DNA from: Centropus unirufus
Taxonomy: Eukaryota > Chordata > Aves > Cuculiformes > Centropidae
Length of the DNA: 64,000 nt
Direction: 5' to 3'
Assembly: GCA_013397695.1 (NCBI GenBank)
Contig: VYZI01000347.1
Location: 216,222-280,221 of the forward strand
Position 1 is the stretch's first letter. Each line of letters opens with the position of its first letter. The notes below the pieces were generated by a model. The model did no database searches. It was not told the DNA's origin and was given only the letters and a program-made list of their open reading frames with translations. Of this stretch, positions 23,946 to 38,699 are shown in pieces. Made by a program: the position numbers and the translations under genes.

Positions 23946-26900
23946 GTCCTTAACTGCTCAGTTACTGGAGGTAAATGGTGGAGCACACAGTGCTTGACTG
24001 GTGGTGGATGGGGGGAACCAACACTGTTGCTCCCTCTTCCCCACAGCACGGTGGCCATCTGCCACCCTGGTCTCCTGTGGGATGCTGGGAGCCCTTCATT
24101 TGGTCACGTAAAAAGAAATTGAGCAAACCTGGTTGTATTTTAGGACATCCAAACCCACATGAAAAAAAAAGACATAACTCAGGGCTTTTGAAAAGCAGAG
24201 GAAACCCAGCGCCCTAACAGCAAGTGAGAGCCAACACACTTGTGTGCAGCAGTTCCAAGGGGCTGTGGTGCAGCTCAGACTGCGAGCTTACAACAGGACC
24301 GCATGATCTTAGCTACAGTTGTTGTCAGAAGGGGGTCAGGAAGGACACAGCCGGGAAAATCACTCTGCTCCGACAACTGCCTCATGGATAGTTTAAGGAG
24401 TTATCAAGGTGGGGACTTTGGAGTAAGGAGTGTATGTAACAGTTCCTCATCTCCTGATGAGCAACAGCAAAGGTTATGTTATAACTGGATGGATCACTGG
24501 CTCTCTTCCCTGTAAGGCTAATTCACAGTCCTGACGCTTTGTGGTCTTTCTCTCATTGCTGTGATGAAAAAATTTGTGCCCTGTATTAGTTCCCATGCTC
24601 CTTGGCCAAGGCTTCCTCCTCCTTCTGTGAGCTCTTCTGTAATTCTGCACTTGCCTGTCTTTCTTCCCACACGTTCACCAATATCTGCTCCTCAAGCCAG
24701 TAGACTAAAAAGGCTGTTCTGTAACCTCACCTGGTGTGGGAAGATCTCTGGTCCATAGCACCATTCCAGGACTCCCTTCCAAATCTATTCCCACTTGAGG
24801 TTTCCTTACTCAAATGGCCCACTGGATCAGTATGCAGAGCTCTGCACTGGGCACTGTTACTGATTTGTACAACAGTGTCTTCTCTCTTCCACAAAACCCC
24901 CTCCAGCCTTACAGACAACTGCTGTGGTGATTATGAGTAACTCTCGAGTCCCTCTTTCCACTTCCATTTCCAGCTGATGAAACCCATGCTTGGAACAGAG
25001 ATCTTGCTACACTCCATGTACAAGATTTTTCATGTTCTGCTACAGCTTATGCCTCCGAAACTCCAGCCCGAAAGGCATGTAATTCCTTCTTACTTTATTA
25101 CAGTACTACATTAGCAATGCCCCTCAGTTCTGTGTGAACACATTTACCCCAACGCTCCTATGTTCTCAGCACTGGCTAGAGGCAACGACCTATACATTCT
25201 TTTATCAGTTAGTCCAACGATCCTACACCTTTCTTGCTACTCTTCCTTTGGGAGATACATTCCCCAACTTTGTGAAGACTCACAGTTGCCTATGTAGGCT
25301 TTCTGAACACAACAGCAATGCTTCACGTATACAGGAACAGAATAAGACATCTCCAGCCATGGAACAGAACTGATAACATTTGTATAGCTTTTAAGATAAG
25401 AAAGTGGTTTATTCATGGCATCTGCTACTTGTCCCTGTTCCAATGTAAGCATTCCTTTAAGAAACAAAAATATCAGTGTGCCATTCGTGGGCAGAAAAGC
25501 CCTACAGAAAGCTGCTTTCTAGGCACAAACAAAGGAAAACTGTTTGAGAAGCAGCTAATCCAACTGCAGAGGCTACGTTAAACCTGCACAGTGTAACTCT
25601 CACTGGAAGAGAAACCACGAGGTAGCCATTAGGCAACCTCACTGCTGTCTGTATTATTCAGGTACAATCACAACCTGCTTGTCCTCATTGTTGTGAGGTT
25701 TTTGAAAAGCACAGTGTTTACAGCAGGGGGCTCGCCACCACCTTTTGCTACAAGGCTACAAGACATCAGACACCGGACTCTCCACGTCTTTGTCGATTCC
25801 ATTCCACAGAACAGAAATTACCCTGCTATAGCCTGAAGCCACCAGAGCAAAAGTATAGAATATTTACCATCGGGCAAAGAGAGACTGGCCTTGAGAGAGT
25901 GAGATTCAGCCTTGTGGTAATCACTGTTCACACCCCGAAACAGTAACACTTTCTACTAAACAATGTCTTTGAAATCTATTGAGAATATAAGCAATGAATA
26001 AAATGAACTGATTTGCTATTCCGGGTTCATATAAATTCACCACCATTAATACAACTAGGAGCTTTATGCCACAGTGTAAGATCAAATATCCCGCAGGTAG
26101 TAAGTAAATAAGTTCCTTTAATTAATGTTCTTCATAAGCAGCTCTATTAATGCAGGCTGTCTCCTGGTAAACAGAAAACCCACTGCATTTCAATAGGGTG
26201 ATGTTACCTCACCTTAAATCAGCTTAGGATGTCACCCAGAAGCTGATTTGACTTAGGATAAAAGGTGGCCCACACTCGTTCAAATACCTGGAATGAAACT
26301 GCTGAGCTTTCAGATGAGTTCTCTGTGCACACCACACATGAAGAGGACTTGCAGGAATTTAGTACTCTTCAGCCCCTTTTTTTTTCTATTTAGCCACAAA
26401 ATCACATTTCAGACTTTTGGATGAACAACCTCTCCTCATCAGGATTGGGTGTCTTCCGACCCATGTTCACTTAACAGTAACGTTTTCTTGTTAAAAATCC
26501 AGGCAATTTCTTTCTCTCTCTGAATTAATGCCACGAAAGCTGTTAACAAAGTGACTCCTTCCCACCCACCCTCCTTTCTACCAACAACACTTCACAAAGG
26601 GTATGTGTTTACAACAGACATTAAATAACCCATCTAAGGTCACAGCAACCCAAGTCAGAACCTTAATGCGTGCTTGCCCTTTCCACATCTCATTCATATT
26701 GTTATTTAAGGAAGCACAGGTCAAAAACATTCCCATTAACCCACAGGAGTTGTGAAGATACACCACTACATTCTGGGATTCTACAAAAAAAAAATTACAG
26801 CCTTCATACCTGATGGGAAAAAAAAGACTTAAAATAAATAAAAAAAAATTAGTCCTCACTGGAATCTGCCAGACTCTGGAAATCCTCATCCTCACACAGC

Positions 26901-27454
26901 TCTCAATATTCCTTCTGTTCTAGTGTCAGAACTAAACCACATGCTACTGCCAGTTTGATTGCTTGCCCACCCTTCCCTTGAGGAGGAAGGACCGGTGCCC
27001 TTCCTCTGTTTGAAGCCCTCTGCCTGCCTGTAGAGCCCTGGGATGTGATAAGTGGTGCCACTTGCATCAGGTACTTTGTCCTTTGCAAAGTTACCAGCAC
27101 TGTCTTTGCAGACTATGGTTGCGTGGCTTACAAACCAACATCATTTATCATCCATCTCCAGCCTTTACTAACTCCGGCACGGCCCTATTAAACTTTGTGT
27201 TTCGCTGTAATATGATTTCAGTTAAGAGACCAAACATATTTACTTTGAATTAAGATCCACAACTACCCAAGACAAATGCTACCAATGCCTGGATCACGAT
27301 GTCGAGTCAAGAGAACAGCAAATAAGAACAAAAGTTTAATCCAGAAGTGAGCTGGGATTTAACTGCTCTGAAATCACTGCAGCAAGACCACTCTTAATGC
27401 ATTTAGCAACAATTAGTTCTCAAAGCCAAAACAGCTGCACATTGCTGATGCTCT

Positions 27455-27545
27455 CCAGATGCAGGCTAAGGAATTAAATCACGGGATAATTCAATTGGAA
27501 AATTGCTTGTAATTATGGAGAAAGCCGCGTCTGCTTGACTCCTTG
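27455..27545. promoter_or_regulatory. candidate conserved non-coding element in intron 3
   Basis: GGAATTAAATCACGGGATAA, TTCAATTGGAAAATTGCTTG and TAATTATGGAGAAAGCCGCG: TAAT and CAATTG cores next to a CpG-bearing GCCGCG, unlike background intron. Weak evidence. Confidence 0.22.
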
Positions 27546-28768
27546 TGGTGCTGGGTGGCTGCTTGAAGAACAGTGAGGTAGTCTGCGCAGTGCCCAGTGA
27601 ATACAAATCAGGAGTTGTGCTCTGAGAAATCTCATTTAGGTTCTCAAAGATATGGGTTAACATCATTAAACCGGTATTTGCTGACATTAATGATAATCCA
27701 TTTTCACTGTCCCGTTACTGCTGAGGAAGAGTGGCTAACCAGCACTCACACACCAAACAGCATTAATGTACAGCACCTTCCCTCTGAAGGAACTCCAGGT
27801 ACTCTGCAAACACAGGGTGGCCCTACTCTGAACCATAATCATTTGACATGGGTTTGCTCTTCCCACCTCATTCCTTGGATGTGGAGCAAACACAGGCTTG
27901 TTTTAACATGTGATTTACGTTCCTGATGCCACTAGGCTGACAGCTTCTGGGAATGGGGGGGGATGTTCCTCCACTGCAAATATTAAGAGTACAATTCTCA
28001 GTTATGATTCCATAAGGGAAGAGTGGGACAAGCCAAAGCTCCAGTCAGAGATGCTCCAAAACTGCTGGCAACAGGGAGAAAATCCAGAAGAAACTGGATT
28101 TGGATTGTCAGTCACCAGCAATCCCATCATCTGTAAACTGAGCACGTGTGTTCCTGAAAGAACAAGATGAAGCCGTTTTCTACTCTGTGAAACAGCCTCA
28201 CCAGAACTGACCCTTACTGATGTTACAGCACTGGCAAAACGGCTGCTGCATGTGATCATATTCCTACCCAGTGAGTGAAGGAATGGGAAAAACACTTGGA
28301 AATACTGATTTCCACTTCCCAGGTTTAACTATTTAAGCACACGGCTCTTAGTCTACAGTTACTGCAGCAGAGGTTTCTGTAACACATTATATTACCTAGG
28401 CTTTAGGTACTGAAATGTTTGTCTGGGTTTTGTTTCTTTACTCTAAAAAGCATTAACAAAAAAACCTTTAGGGAACAAAAGATCAATTCTTTACAAGTTG
28501 CTTCTCAAATCAATCGTCTGATATCAGAGCTGAAGTTGTTGTTTTTAGCACTATTAACTACACAATAATTAAAATTGATTACAAAGTCACAAGCCCTCAT
28601 TAAGTTGCTGTCAACTGGGGGAAAACTCCTCAAAAGCAATTTTTTTTTCCAAAAAAGTGATTGCAAAAAGATTCCCATCAATTCAAGAGACAGCTTGTAA
28701 TGTGGAGAAGGTGATAAATGACCTGTTCTCCGGGCTCGTGCTTCACAGACCAACGATGGTGCTGGGGA

Positions 28769-28812
28769 GAGACCCCTATCACTTGAAGAGACCCCTTCAC
28801 TTGAGAGACCTC
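28769..28812. repeat. 17-18-bp tandem repeat, about 2.5 copies
   Basis: GAGACCCCTATCACTTGA, one extra A, GAGACCCCTTCACTTGA, then GAGACCTC. The copies differ by one indel. Confidence 0.75.
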
Positions 28813-29451
28813 AAAGGAGCAGAAGCACCACTGTGTTGGGGACAGTGCCAGGCCCTTCTCTGTCTATAAACACGTTCTGTGGTGCCCCTGCCTGTTGCCC
28901 TGAGGGCAGGACTCTGCAGCAGAGATCACAGGCGACCAGACAGCAAAGAACCTTTATTTCCATCTAACGAAGCCCTTAACCAAACGCTTTTTGTATCTGA
29001 GTAGCCCTAAGAAACACAGAGCAGTCCTTTGTGTGTGTTACTCCCACACAGCAGACAGGTCCTTAGCAGGGCAGTTTGTCCAGTACCAGCTATGCTGCCC
29101 AATGTGTCCCCTCTGCTGCTCCCTCAAAATCCCATCTCCAAGCCACATGCCACTGGTTTAAGGTTTTATCATTTTATTTCTCTTCAGAGTTAGTCTCACT
29201 CCCCCTTTACTCTAATTTTCCAAATTGCAAAGGAGTTCACAAAATAGAAGGTCTCTTCCCGCCCGAACTTGCTTCCCGGGCTTGCAGGAGAGGTTGTCAC
29301 ACTGCTGCTGTGGCTGAGTTGCTGGTCTGACACCAGCTCCATAGGGGATCAAAGATGATTAATGGGATCATGCTAGGAAACACCCTGTGGAGACTCAAAT
29401 CTCACTCTGGGCTTCCTGTTGTCCCCACCCTGTGAAGGACACAGGTAACAT

Positions 29452-29462
29452 ACACACACACA
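29452..29462. repeat. short CA microsatellite
   Basis: ACACACACACA, about five units; a similar short CA run lies at 4599-4609. Confidence 0.7.
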
Positions 29463-30650
29463 GTGAGCACTGATTCCCCTCGAGTGTCCAGGGGTGGGCA
29501 ACAACAGCCCAACATCTCTCCTCACAGTGCCACTCCGACTGGTCTCTCTAGGGTGAGAAAGGCATCACGCCCATATTAAAACCAGTGCTGTGTAATTAGG
29601 CAGTGAGGCTTCCAAAATGATCTTTTCTTTTCCCTCAGTCTAAAACAGTTTAGGATGTAAAACTCCACGTCCTGTACATCACTGCAAACCTTCATGGCTA
29701 ACAAAGTGACCTTCCTCACATGCAGGACTGACTCAGGCCGGGGAGCAGAGCTGACCTATCCACAGCGGGCAGCTCACAAAGCTCTTATTTTTGTAGGGCA
29801 GTCAAACACAGAACACCCTCTGCCTCCCACCCAGCTACTTCCATGCCTTAGGGAAAAACACTGAGTGCGGAATTAAACCTGCATCATAGTGTTGTTTTAA
29901 CACAGTGTTTTTTTTCTGCAGCGCTCTGAATAAACTCGTTGAAACCAGAACCTCCTGGAACTTCCAGCGGCTTAAATTCAACACCCGAGTTCTGAGCTCG
30001 GGCATCTCTCTGACAAACAGAATCACTGACAGGGGCAAGGTGCTGTGCTCTAACCATTGTCAGGCTGTTTGGGCACTTGTGAGGCTTCAAACAGCTGCCA
30101 GAGATCTGTGATGCCCAGCAGAATGCTCCCCTTCACTGCCCGACCTTTCCACCCCCCGCTGGACTCACAAAGAAGCCACAAGATGACCCACTGCAGAAGC
30201 AGCACGCGGAGCTGGTTCTCATAGTTCTGCCCAGCATCAGGTCTATTCTTTTACCATGGGCAACAGACCTGGTTCTGCTGTTTGAACACCTCTTCAAATC
30301 CGGCGCAGCCCACTCATTACCTTGTTTACTCATGTTTACACCGGGTAATTCGGGCAGGCAGCCTCCCACAGGAGCAAGAAGGTCTGCCCACAGCCGCAGA
30401 ACAGGAAGAAAGAATGCAGCACACCAGCTAAAAGCTCACTATTATATTTCTTGAAGTCTCAAGGAAATGCCATTTAGCATTAACTGCTGCTTGCTTCTCT
30501 CTTGTCTGCAGAGACCCTGGGGTATTTAGCTAACAAAGCTGACTTTCACCTAGCTTTGCAAGTGATACAAACCCATTAATATCAAGCCAAAGTGATTTTT
30601 GACAACCAGCCTTCTTCATTTTATGAAGACAGCCACTCACATTTCTCTTA

Positions 30651-30945
30651 TAGAATCATGGAATGGTTTGGGTTGGAAAGGACCTCAAAGTCCATCCAGT
30701 TCCAACCTCCCTGCTATGGGCAGGGACACCTTCCACTGAATTGGGTTGCTAAAAGCCCCACCCAACCTGGCCAGGAACAGCTTCAGGAATGGGGCAGCCA
30801 CCACTTCTCTGGGCAATGTGGGCCAGTGCCTCCCCACCCTCATCGTAAAAAATTTCTTCCTAATGTCTTATCTAAATTTTCCCCCTTCCCATTTAAAACC
30901 AGTCCCCCTCATCCTATCACTACAGGGTTTTCTAAATCTTCTTTT
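30651..30945 (-). mobile_element. CR1 fragment
   Basis: It begins TATAGAATCATGGAATGGTT, GGGTTGGAAAGGACCTCAAA, and continues through CTGCTATGGGCAGGGACACC to AAATTTCTTCCTAATGTCTT and CCCCTCATCCTATCACTACA. It is 5'-truncated after about 30945. Same orientation as ALK. Confidence 0.93.
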
Positions 30946-31375
30946 AAAGGTTGTTTGCTATGGGAAAGTAAAAAACCAAAGCGCAAGCGTTTCTAGGTCA
31001 TCTCCCAGGCTGTGCCATTGAGGCTGAGTGCCTTAAGGGAACTCGGAAAAAGGGATGTCTTTATGAAGAGAGGGGTGCCCAACGTAATTCACTGTGCAGA
31101 AAGGCTGTGTTGCTCACCACAGGACTGGAGCCTATGATTGGAGATTCCAAGCCAACAAGATATTGTGGTGTCTGTCCCAGCACACTTACAATGGCATGTG
31201 GAAGCCTACACTCTCTTGCTCCCCTCTGCACACAGTCCCTGATTGAGCGTGTCTGGAGACTAAGGGAATATTTCAGGAAGCCTGGCTGTAAGGTTGCTTC
31301 CTTGTCCTGCTCTCCCATTATGGCCATTCTCCTGCTCGTACATTCCACCATCTGTTTAATCACTGGGCTCTCAAA

Positions 31376-31388
31376 ACAAACAAACAAA
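31376..31388. repeat. CAAA microsatellite
   Basis: Three to four CAAA units (ACAAACAAACAAAG). Confidence 0.75.
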
Positions 31389-33093
31389 GACAACATTAAA
31401 CTTCAGGGATAGCTTCTCGCTCATAATTGAGTGGATGATTATTCATTACAATCCAGGCAGGTTGCTTGGGGCCGCCTCAATAGGCATTGCATGGTATTAG
31501 GGAAAGCATTTCTAAAAGATACAAACTAGAATTCTCACTCCGTATCTTATTTTTAATGCTGCAGCCTTCTCTGCTTACTGCAGGAGGATAAAAGAAACAT
31601 GCCCCATTTAAGCTACTAGAAGAGAAGACTTGAGGATGCCACAGCTGTGCTCACAGGTCCCCTCCCCTTCAAGGTAAAAGTAAAGGGAACTCCTTGGTCA
31701 GCTCTAACATCAACCATTCCTATCACTGACATTTTGCCTCCGGAGCCATGCCTTGGGGAACGTCCCTGGGGAATCCCTTTTGTGAGCTTTCTGCAGCAGT
31801 TCACCCAAGTGAGTCTTTCCAAAATTGAGACATTAAGCAAGCATTAGTACTAACACATCCTTTACAGATTTGCAAATAAAAAACTCGAATTTTATGAGAA
31901 AACCAAGTACAGAACTGTTAAAAAACAACCTTCTCCTGCTATACCCAAGTTTACCTGCCCAAATTAGGCAAAATAGTCAAACTGAATTTGAGTTGAGCTT
32001 AGCCTGACTGATCACAGCTCCAAATCAAGAATTTTTCGCTTCTGTTTATTCAGTTGGACTTTGTTCTTGGCGAGAGTCACAGTAGCAAAACCTCTTCACT
32101 TCCAGACTTCTGTCTGCAAGTGTCTGACCTCTCCCTTGAGGAACACCTTTGAGCATAGGTGTGCAAACCAGCTGCTGCAGCACAACACACACATTATGAT
32201 GGGTGAAGAACAAGTGTGGAAACACTCCAGTTCCTGCCAATTCACTGACACCTCATCATCACCTTACAGACCAGGTCTGCAGAAAAATCCACGTGCTGAT
32301 GTCTATTTAGTGTCAGCAGACCAAGCCAGCTTCAGGACAAGAACACTGCAGGACACAGGCATCTCTCTGCTGGTCTGAGTTAGGGTGCAAGGGAGACAAA
32401 TCTGGCACAGCCAGGAACACATCTCACCTTGGGCTGCTGGTTTAACCACACTCTGCTTTAGTTTCTCTTTGATAAATAACATGGACAAAGACTTCTCCCA
32501 ACTCTTTAAAACCATGTGAAATGCTTCATGTAGTAGAGCATCTTAATGGATAAAGTGCTAAAGAGGTAGATTCTGTAATGAATGGCAAGGGATGTAATTA
32601 GCCCATGGTTGGTAAGGAGTGGTCATATGCAGCCAAGTGGCTACAAGCCTTATAGTGCCTTGCCAGTACTCCTTTATTGTACGTTACATTTTCACATACA
32701 GAGCTGTATGCAGGAGATGTCATTGGCATGGGGAAAAAAATTAAGGAAAAAAGAGGTAGCAGGAAGGCTGGAAAGAAATTAGAACTATCAAATAACAAGT
32801 TATTAATTATTGAATATTCTTTGCACAAATAGGAGTTGAAAATATTATATATGTATATACGTTCTTGAAAAGTTCAATTAACAAAGCCCCCAACAGAACA
32901 TATGGATAGATGTACACAAGCATTCGGGATAAAGAACACTGCCCCTACCTCACAGAGGACAACAATGACAAACGTGCGTTAATCCAGTATTCTTTTCTTA
33001 TAAAAAGGTCAAACACAGCCAAAAGCAGAACACGCTTCCCTCTGGCTGCCCTTTTAATATGCCTCTCAACTTGCCAAGGAGAAAGTGCCTCTC

Positions 33094-33110
33094 AGAGCGA
33101 GAGAGAGAGA
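33094..33110. repeat. GA microsatellite
   Basis: AGAGCGAGAGAGAGAGA, an interrupted GA run of about eight units. Confidence 0.8.
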
Positions 33111-36100
33111 CGATTTTACAACCCATTTATTCTCCACTGTCTCTGCTTTTCTGGGTACCCTTGTGGAAGTACATCAGTCACAGGTACACAGCAAGCCAGC
33201 AGAGCACACCAGACTTTGGAATCTGTGTCTCTTTTCCAGTTCAGGGAACAGAGCGCTGCACATGGAGTTGCACCAAGTCCTGCCTGAATTCAGGAATGAA
33301 CAAACAACATTTCTAAAATCAACAAAGCCACGTGCTTTACCAATACATACCTTCTCAAGAAACAAACACACCGAGACAGTAATTTGCCTCTTTAGAGCAG
33401 GCTCATTAAGGGGAAATAACTTTGCAATAATGAAGCACAAGTGGAGCGCTAATGAGAAGAGCAAGCTGCAAACCGCTCAGGACATCTGGAACAACTCTTG
33501 CGCTGACAGAGCAGAAGCTGGAAGCCAACCATCACAAAAAGGCTGCACACCTTCCTTCACAGCCCTTGAGTCTCTGGAAGCAAGTTTGGGTTGCGTGTCA
33601 TATATCAACGCTGCCTGAATTCCTGTGGGCTGTGGTGTAACACTCCATACTGCATGATGCCAAGCTGAATACCAACACTTAAATCTCTAGAACAGCCAGA
33701 ACAATTCACTGTAAATAATAGTGTTGACTTTAAACCCCTCTCTGTTTGCAAAGCACTTGATAGTCATCCCTCGAAATCCATAAATCTCTCCTTCACAATA
33801 AGATCGATGAATAACCTTCAGCCCATGAGCTGCTTTCAGAACTCACTTAATTCTTCTGCTGTTTTGCCTGTGCTACGTAGCTGACCCTCCACCTCTCACA
33901 GAACAATTATCTCCACTGGCTGCATGGCCACATGGTGGAGAGGAAAATTACTGCCAGGAAATGGAATACCATCCTGCCTAACCTGGAGTGCCAAAGCTTA
34001 CCAGTCTCCATAGGCATCTGTGGTTTATCACAATGCTTACAGATAATAAAACAAGAGCCTACCACAGCGGTACCTTTCTGAGGACAATTCAGCCCTCTGG
34101 ACTGAATATTTGCAGACTAAGATGATCCACATTCTCCAGCATTAAAGAGGAGTGCAATAAACATTATGGTCCATCAGTTTTCCGTCAACATTTGTGATTG
34201 GTGCAAAAAAAGACTTTCCTTCCAACACAGCTGTTCTTGCGTGAAGACAATCTTGGTTTGGTTTCAGACCCACCCTCAAACTCGGTGTATCAGTTTCCCA
34301 GAGAGAAGAAGAAATACTCCAATATCTTGTTTAAAAGACACATGAGGCAGATCAGTTCTATGAGATCAAGGCAAATCCTCACACGCGTCCTAAGGATTAG
34401 TGTAAAGGGAAGATTTTTCCCTGGCTAGCGTGAGTTTAGCTACTCTCTACCCTTTATTATTTTCCCTGGAAAATACTTGTTTTCTTTAGAGAATTTTTTT
34501 TCCCCAAAATAGTATTACAAGTTTTTTTCCTGCTTAAGAGAATAGGAAAAAAATAACTTCTCAACTACTTGTTTCTTGCAAGCCCACATGTATTCTACCA
34601 CTTTGTTAATAAAGTGATAATCTGGAACAAAATATTATTTATTATCTTTCATTATCTGCCTCGTTCCTCTTTGTTTGAGGAGTCATAAATTAAAGTCAAC
34701 AGCCATTTGATAATCCTGCAGTTCATTATCTCCCATTTGCTCACACGCTCAGTGCCTCAGCCTTGCTGCATTTCTTTAGTCATAATTACAAAAATCACAA
34801 CCACATTAACACAATCTGCAGAGACTTCTTGGTTTAGAACTTACATAAGAGCTTTTCAGCTCATCAGTGGCTGGTTGGGACACTGTCCTCATTCATCTCG
34901 CTCTCCTCCTGCCATCCTTCATGGAAGTTTAATCTACCTTCTCCATTAGGGAGCTGCCTCAACCGGTGCTCACGTTTTCAGGGTGGTTTATTACTTTTTC
35001 GATTCTTATTTGACACGGTGGTCAAACCTGCCCAGCTGATCTCTTCAGCCCAAATTTTATCAAGCAGGTGCTTATTCTCATGGCCTAGAAATCTTCAGAA
35101 GTCAGAAGCAGAACTGTGATGTCCACATCAGGGACCATAATTATTGCCCTCCACAAGTCCATCAGCAGCACAGCAAGGCAATGTTACAGCCAGTGTCTCT
35201 CTGCTGGAGAAAGGAAAACACAAGCAGTGCAACAAGGGAGCAGAAGATCCACCCTGGAAAGAGGCACTTTCTGACAGATGCTAAAACATCAGCAATGCAG
35301 AGCTGTATCCTAAGCCCTCATCATATGGAAAATCTTGGATTGGAATCAGGACCTTAGAAGCCCTGAATTCATGACTGCTTCAAGCCACCTCAAATGTCTC
35401 AGGGAGGCAAAGGACTCTCTTGCTGTTCAATCATGACACATACGTACGTCCACATGATGCAAGGGGCAGCTTCTTTGCTCTGCAAACTCCATCAGTCTAA
35501 CCTCAAGCTGGGCTGTCCAACTTGCCTCCCTTGGAAATGCTGCCACAGTTGCAAGATCCCAAATTCCTCATATTTCATTACAATAGGCTGCAGTACATTT
35601 GCTGGTATAATATATTATGAAGGATCATAAATAATTAAGAATTAATCACACTTGTCAAAATAAATAAATGCAGTCAGTGATGCAGAATGCTTGCATTTTT
35701 TATAGCATCATTTTGCTTATTCATGACCTAAAAGGAAAAAAAGCCTAGTACTCCACAACAGATTGTCCACTTCTTACAGCCCATACAGGCCGATTTCCAT
35801 CCCAACAGTGGAGGTTTTCCTGTCCATCCTTAGTGCACCAGTGGAATCACAACCATAAACCTCTGATCCTGCAGAAAGCTACAGAAGTTTGACTTGGAAA
35901 TATCAGTAGCTCCAGCAGAGTTTCACCTAATGCTCAGGGCCCAGCTGGCACACACACTTATGACTCTTTCACCCACTGCTCCACTGACAACACAAGGGGA
36001 ATGGATGAGGGGGAAGCATTTTAGCCAAAAACTTCTGGAAACACCCCATGAATACCTTACTTGCGTCTGGTAGATGTCGATAGACAGACCACTCTGCCAT

Positions 36101-36111
36101 TCTTCCTGCCA

Positions 36112-36537
36112 AATGAAGATGATCCAAGGGCTGGAGCACCTCTGCTATGAGGACAGGCTGAGAGAGTTAGGGTTGTTCAGCCTGGAGAAGAGAAGGCTCT
36201 GGGGAGACCTTACAGCAGTCTCCCAGTATTGGGAGGGACTTTTTACAAGAGCCTGTAGTAGCAGGACAAGGATGAATGGCTTTAAACTGGAAGGAGGAAG
36301 AATTAGATTAGACATTAGGAAGAAATTCTTCATGATGAGGGTGGTGAGACACTGGCATAGGTTGCCCAGGGAAACTGTGACTGCCCCATTCTTGGAAGTG
36401 TTCAAGGCTGGGCTGGATGGAGCTTTGAGCAACCTGACCCAAGGGAAGGTGTCCCTGCCTATGGCTTTGGGGTTGGAAGTGGGTGAGCTTTGAGGTCCTT
36501 TCCAAACCAAACCACTCTGTGATTCAACAGTTCTATA
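36112..36537 (+). mobile_element. CR1 fragment
   Basis: It starts GATGATCCAAGGGCTGGAGC, ACCTCTGCTATGAGGACAGG, passes TTAGACATTAGGAAGAAATT and GAAGTGTTCAAGGCTGGGCT, and ends CTCTGTGATTCAACAGTTCTAT. An open frame of about 130 codons in it is the remnant of the CR1 reverse-transcriptase C-terminus, not a gene. It is antisense to ALK. Confidence 0.94.
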
Positions 36538-38699
36538 AATGCCCAATAGCTTTGCATGGTTCAATACCATTCATCAGGCTTTAAGAGAACAGCAAATAAT
36601 ATGAAATGTTTAAAGAGCACCTATTTTCTGACTCTCTTTGGCAGGAAACCCTTAGTGCACTCTTCCAAAGGGAAAGAAAAACTGGGCTGGGAGGTGAGGG
36701 CGGGTCTTATCACTGCACCAACCCTACCTACACAGGCCAAGGCTCCTTGACTTCAGAAATCCAGCTTGGAACACTGATGGAAAGGAATACATGGACAGGG
36801 AGAGCCCATGGCTGCACTTCCCTGCCCTTGCCCTGCAGGGATCTGCAGTGCAAGGACCTTCTGAGCCAGAAGTAGCAGTCTGGAGGACTTCATAGCGGTA
36901 GCCAGATTTCTTCCCTGCACACACCCTGTCAATTTGCACACCCGCAGAAGGCTCCAGCACCAACATTCCTTGCAGGAAAGGGTTCTACAGCTTCACTGTT
37001 TGTTACATACTGAGGGTCCACCTTTTGTTTAGGGCCTGACATCTTCTAATTTCATCTCATGCCATGTAACAGAAGAAACAACCACCATTCCTTGGGTACT
37101 TATCCTTTCGGTGCTGTGTGAAGACTTGGGATTTATAAACCTTTATGCAACTTTTATAAAGATTTCCCCGAACGCTGTGATTTCTCTAAAGATCTGCGAT
37201 GTATTCCTTCAGATCTCTCTTGTAGGCAGGGTAGTTTGGGTGAAGTGTTCCTAAAAGACTGTCATTACAGACTTCAGATCATCCTTGCTTCCAGTCTTCT
37301 AATAACTTCCCCAGCTGCATTAATGATGTCTGGTTCATGGGAACCAGAACTGAATGTGATTCTTGGTAAAGCTGCCACACACACTTACACTACACCACAT
37401 CATCCCTATTTTCCATGCCCTACCCAGTAAGCCCCAAAATCACATTTACTTTGTGACTGCTACAGAGTTATATACTCCCAGCTCTATTCTTACGCCAAAA
37501 TCAGCTTAAGTAATTACAACCAGCTCAGAATCTGTCCCTATAGATGCCAAATCCACTGCCTCAATTCCAATAGCCTACATTGCCTTACACCTGCTGCTAT
37601 TATCCAGTTAAGCATCCTTTTTCAATTCCTTGTAAACCAGACCTCCAGCATTTTACCTTGAATAATTTAATATGAACCTTTGCTACTTCACCATCCATCC
37701 CTATTTGGAACATTAATGATTTGTGTGACACCGCACACTGAACATGTCAAGTGAGCAGAGCGCTCGGATGTGATCGTAACCGAATGCTGAGACCCCTGAC
37801 ACCAGCTCTTCCTCTAGGTACCGAGATCTGTGCCAATTTGTTCCGATTCCTTGAGACTGAGCTGCATTGTGCTGGGAGGACAGGGGTGAAAACACAGGGG
37901 CTCTCTGTGGAAGATTTACCAATGATTTCCTATCAAACCTTTTACCGAAACTGCTCTGAAGCAGAATGAATCATAGCCAGGGCATTTGTCTCTATCAGTG
38001 TCTTGACAGGACTTGATAGCAGAGTGACGAGGATGAGCTAAACCACCCCAAAATCAAGTTATGCTATCTGTTTATCTCTGGGCACTACTGTCTGCGAAGG
38101 AGGTGAAATGAGATTGAGATAATTGGAAGTACAATTTGCAAGAAACAGTGGGGGTTGGAATTACTGTGCTTAATTATTTCAGATTGAAACAGACCACACA
38201 ACTATCTGTGCCAAGCAGCTGTAATTAAAGTGATTTAAAATATAGAGATGCTAGCTCTAAGTGTTGATTTTCAAATGAGTCTACACGCACCAGACTTACA
38301 GCCATTTATGAGCTGCAGACCTACCGCTCTGCTGGAGGCTGAAGGGAAAATTACCACTGACTACGTCCTACAAGCCCGATAATGTAAAAACCAACAAGCA
38401 AAGAGAATGCCCCAAACAGCCTCCCCTGCCACCACACACATCTGAATCCATTCAATGTGACACAGGGTACCTGCCCCTCGGAATGGAAGAAGGCAGCAGA
38501 ATACAGGTTTCAGCCTAAACTGCTTGTATTGCAGATGAAGGAAGGAAATCACAAAGCTTTAGACTCTAGAAATGGAATTTAATCCCGGCAGGTAGCTTGA
38601 AATCATTTTTGAATTCCAGGGTCAGCCAGCAGTCAGTCTCTCCTCATTCTGGTCTGACTGACACATAAAGCTGCCTGACTACAGACACAGGTGTAACTT

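Noticed and set aside
28600..28870. Possible CR1 remnant near the small tandem repeat
   Set aside because: No stretch matches CR1 beyond a few words; left as unannotated intron.
36074..36493. Open frames of about 140 codons on both strands
   Set aside because: They lie in the CR1 copy at 36112-36537 and are its reverse-transcriptase remnant and mirror.
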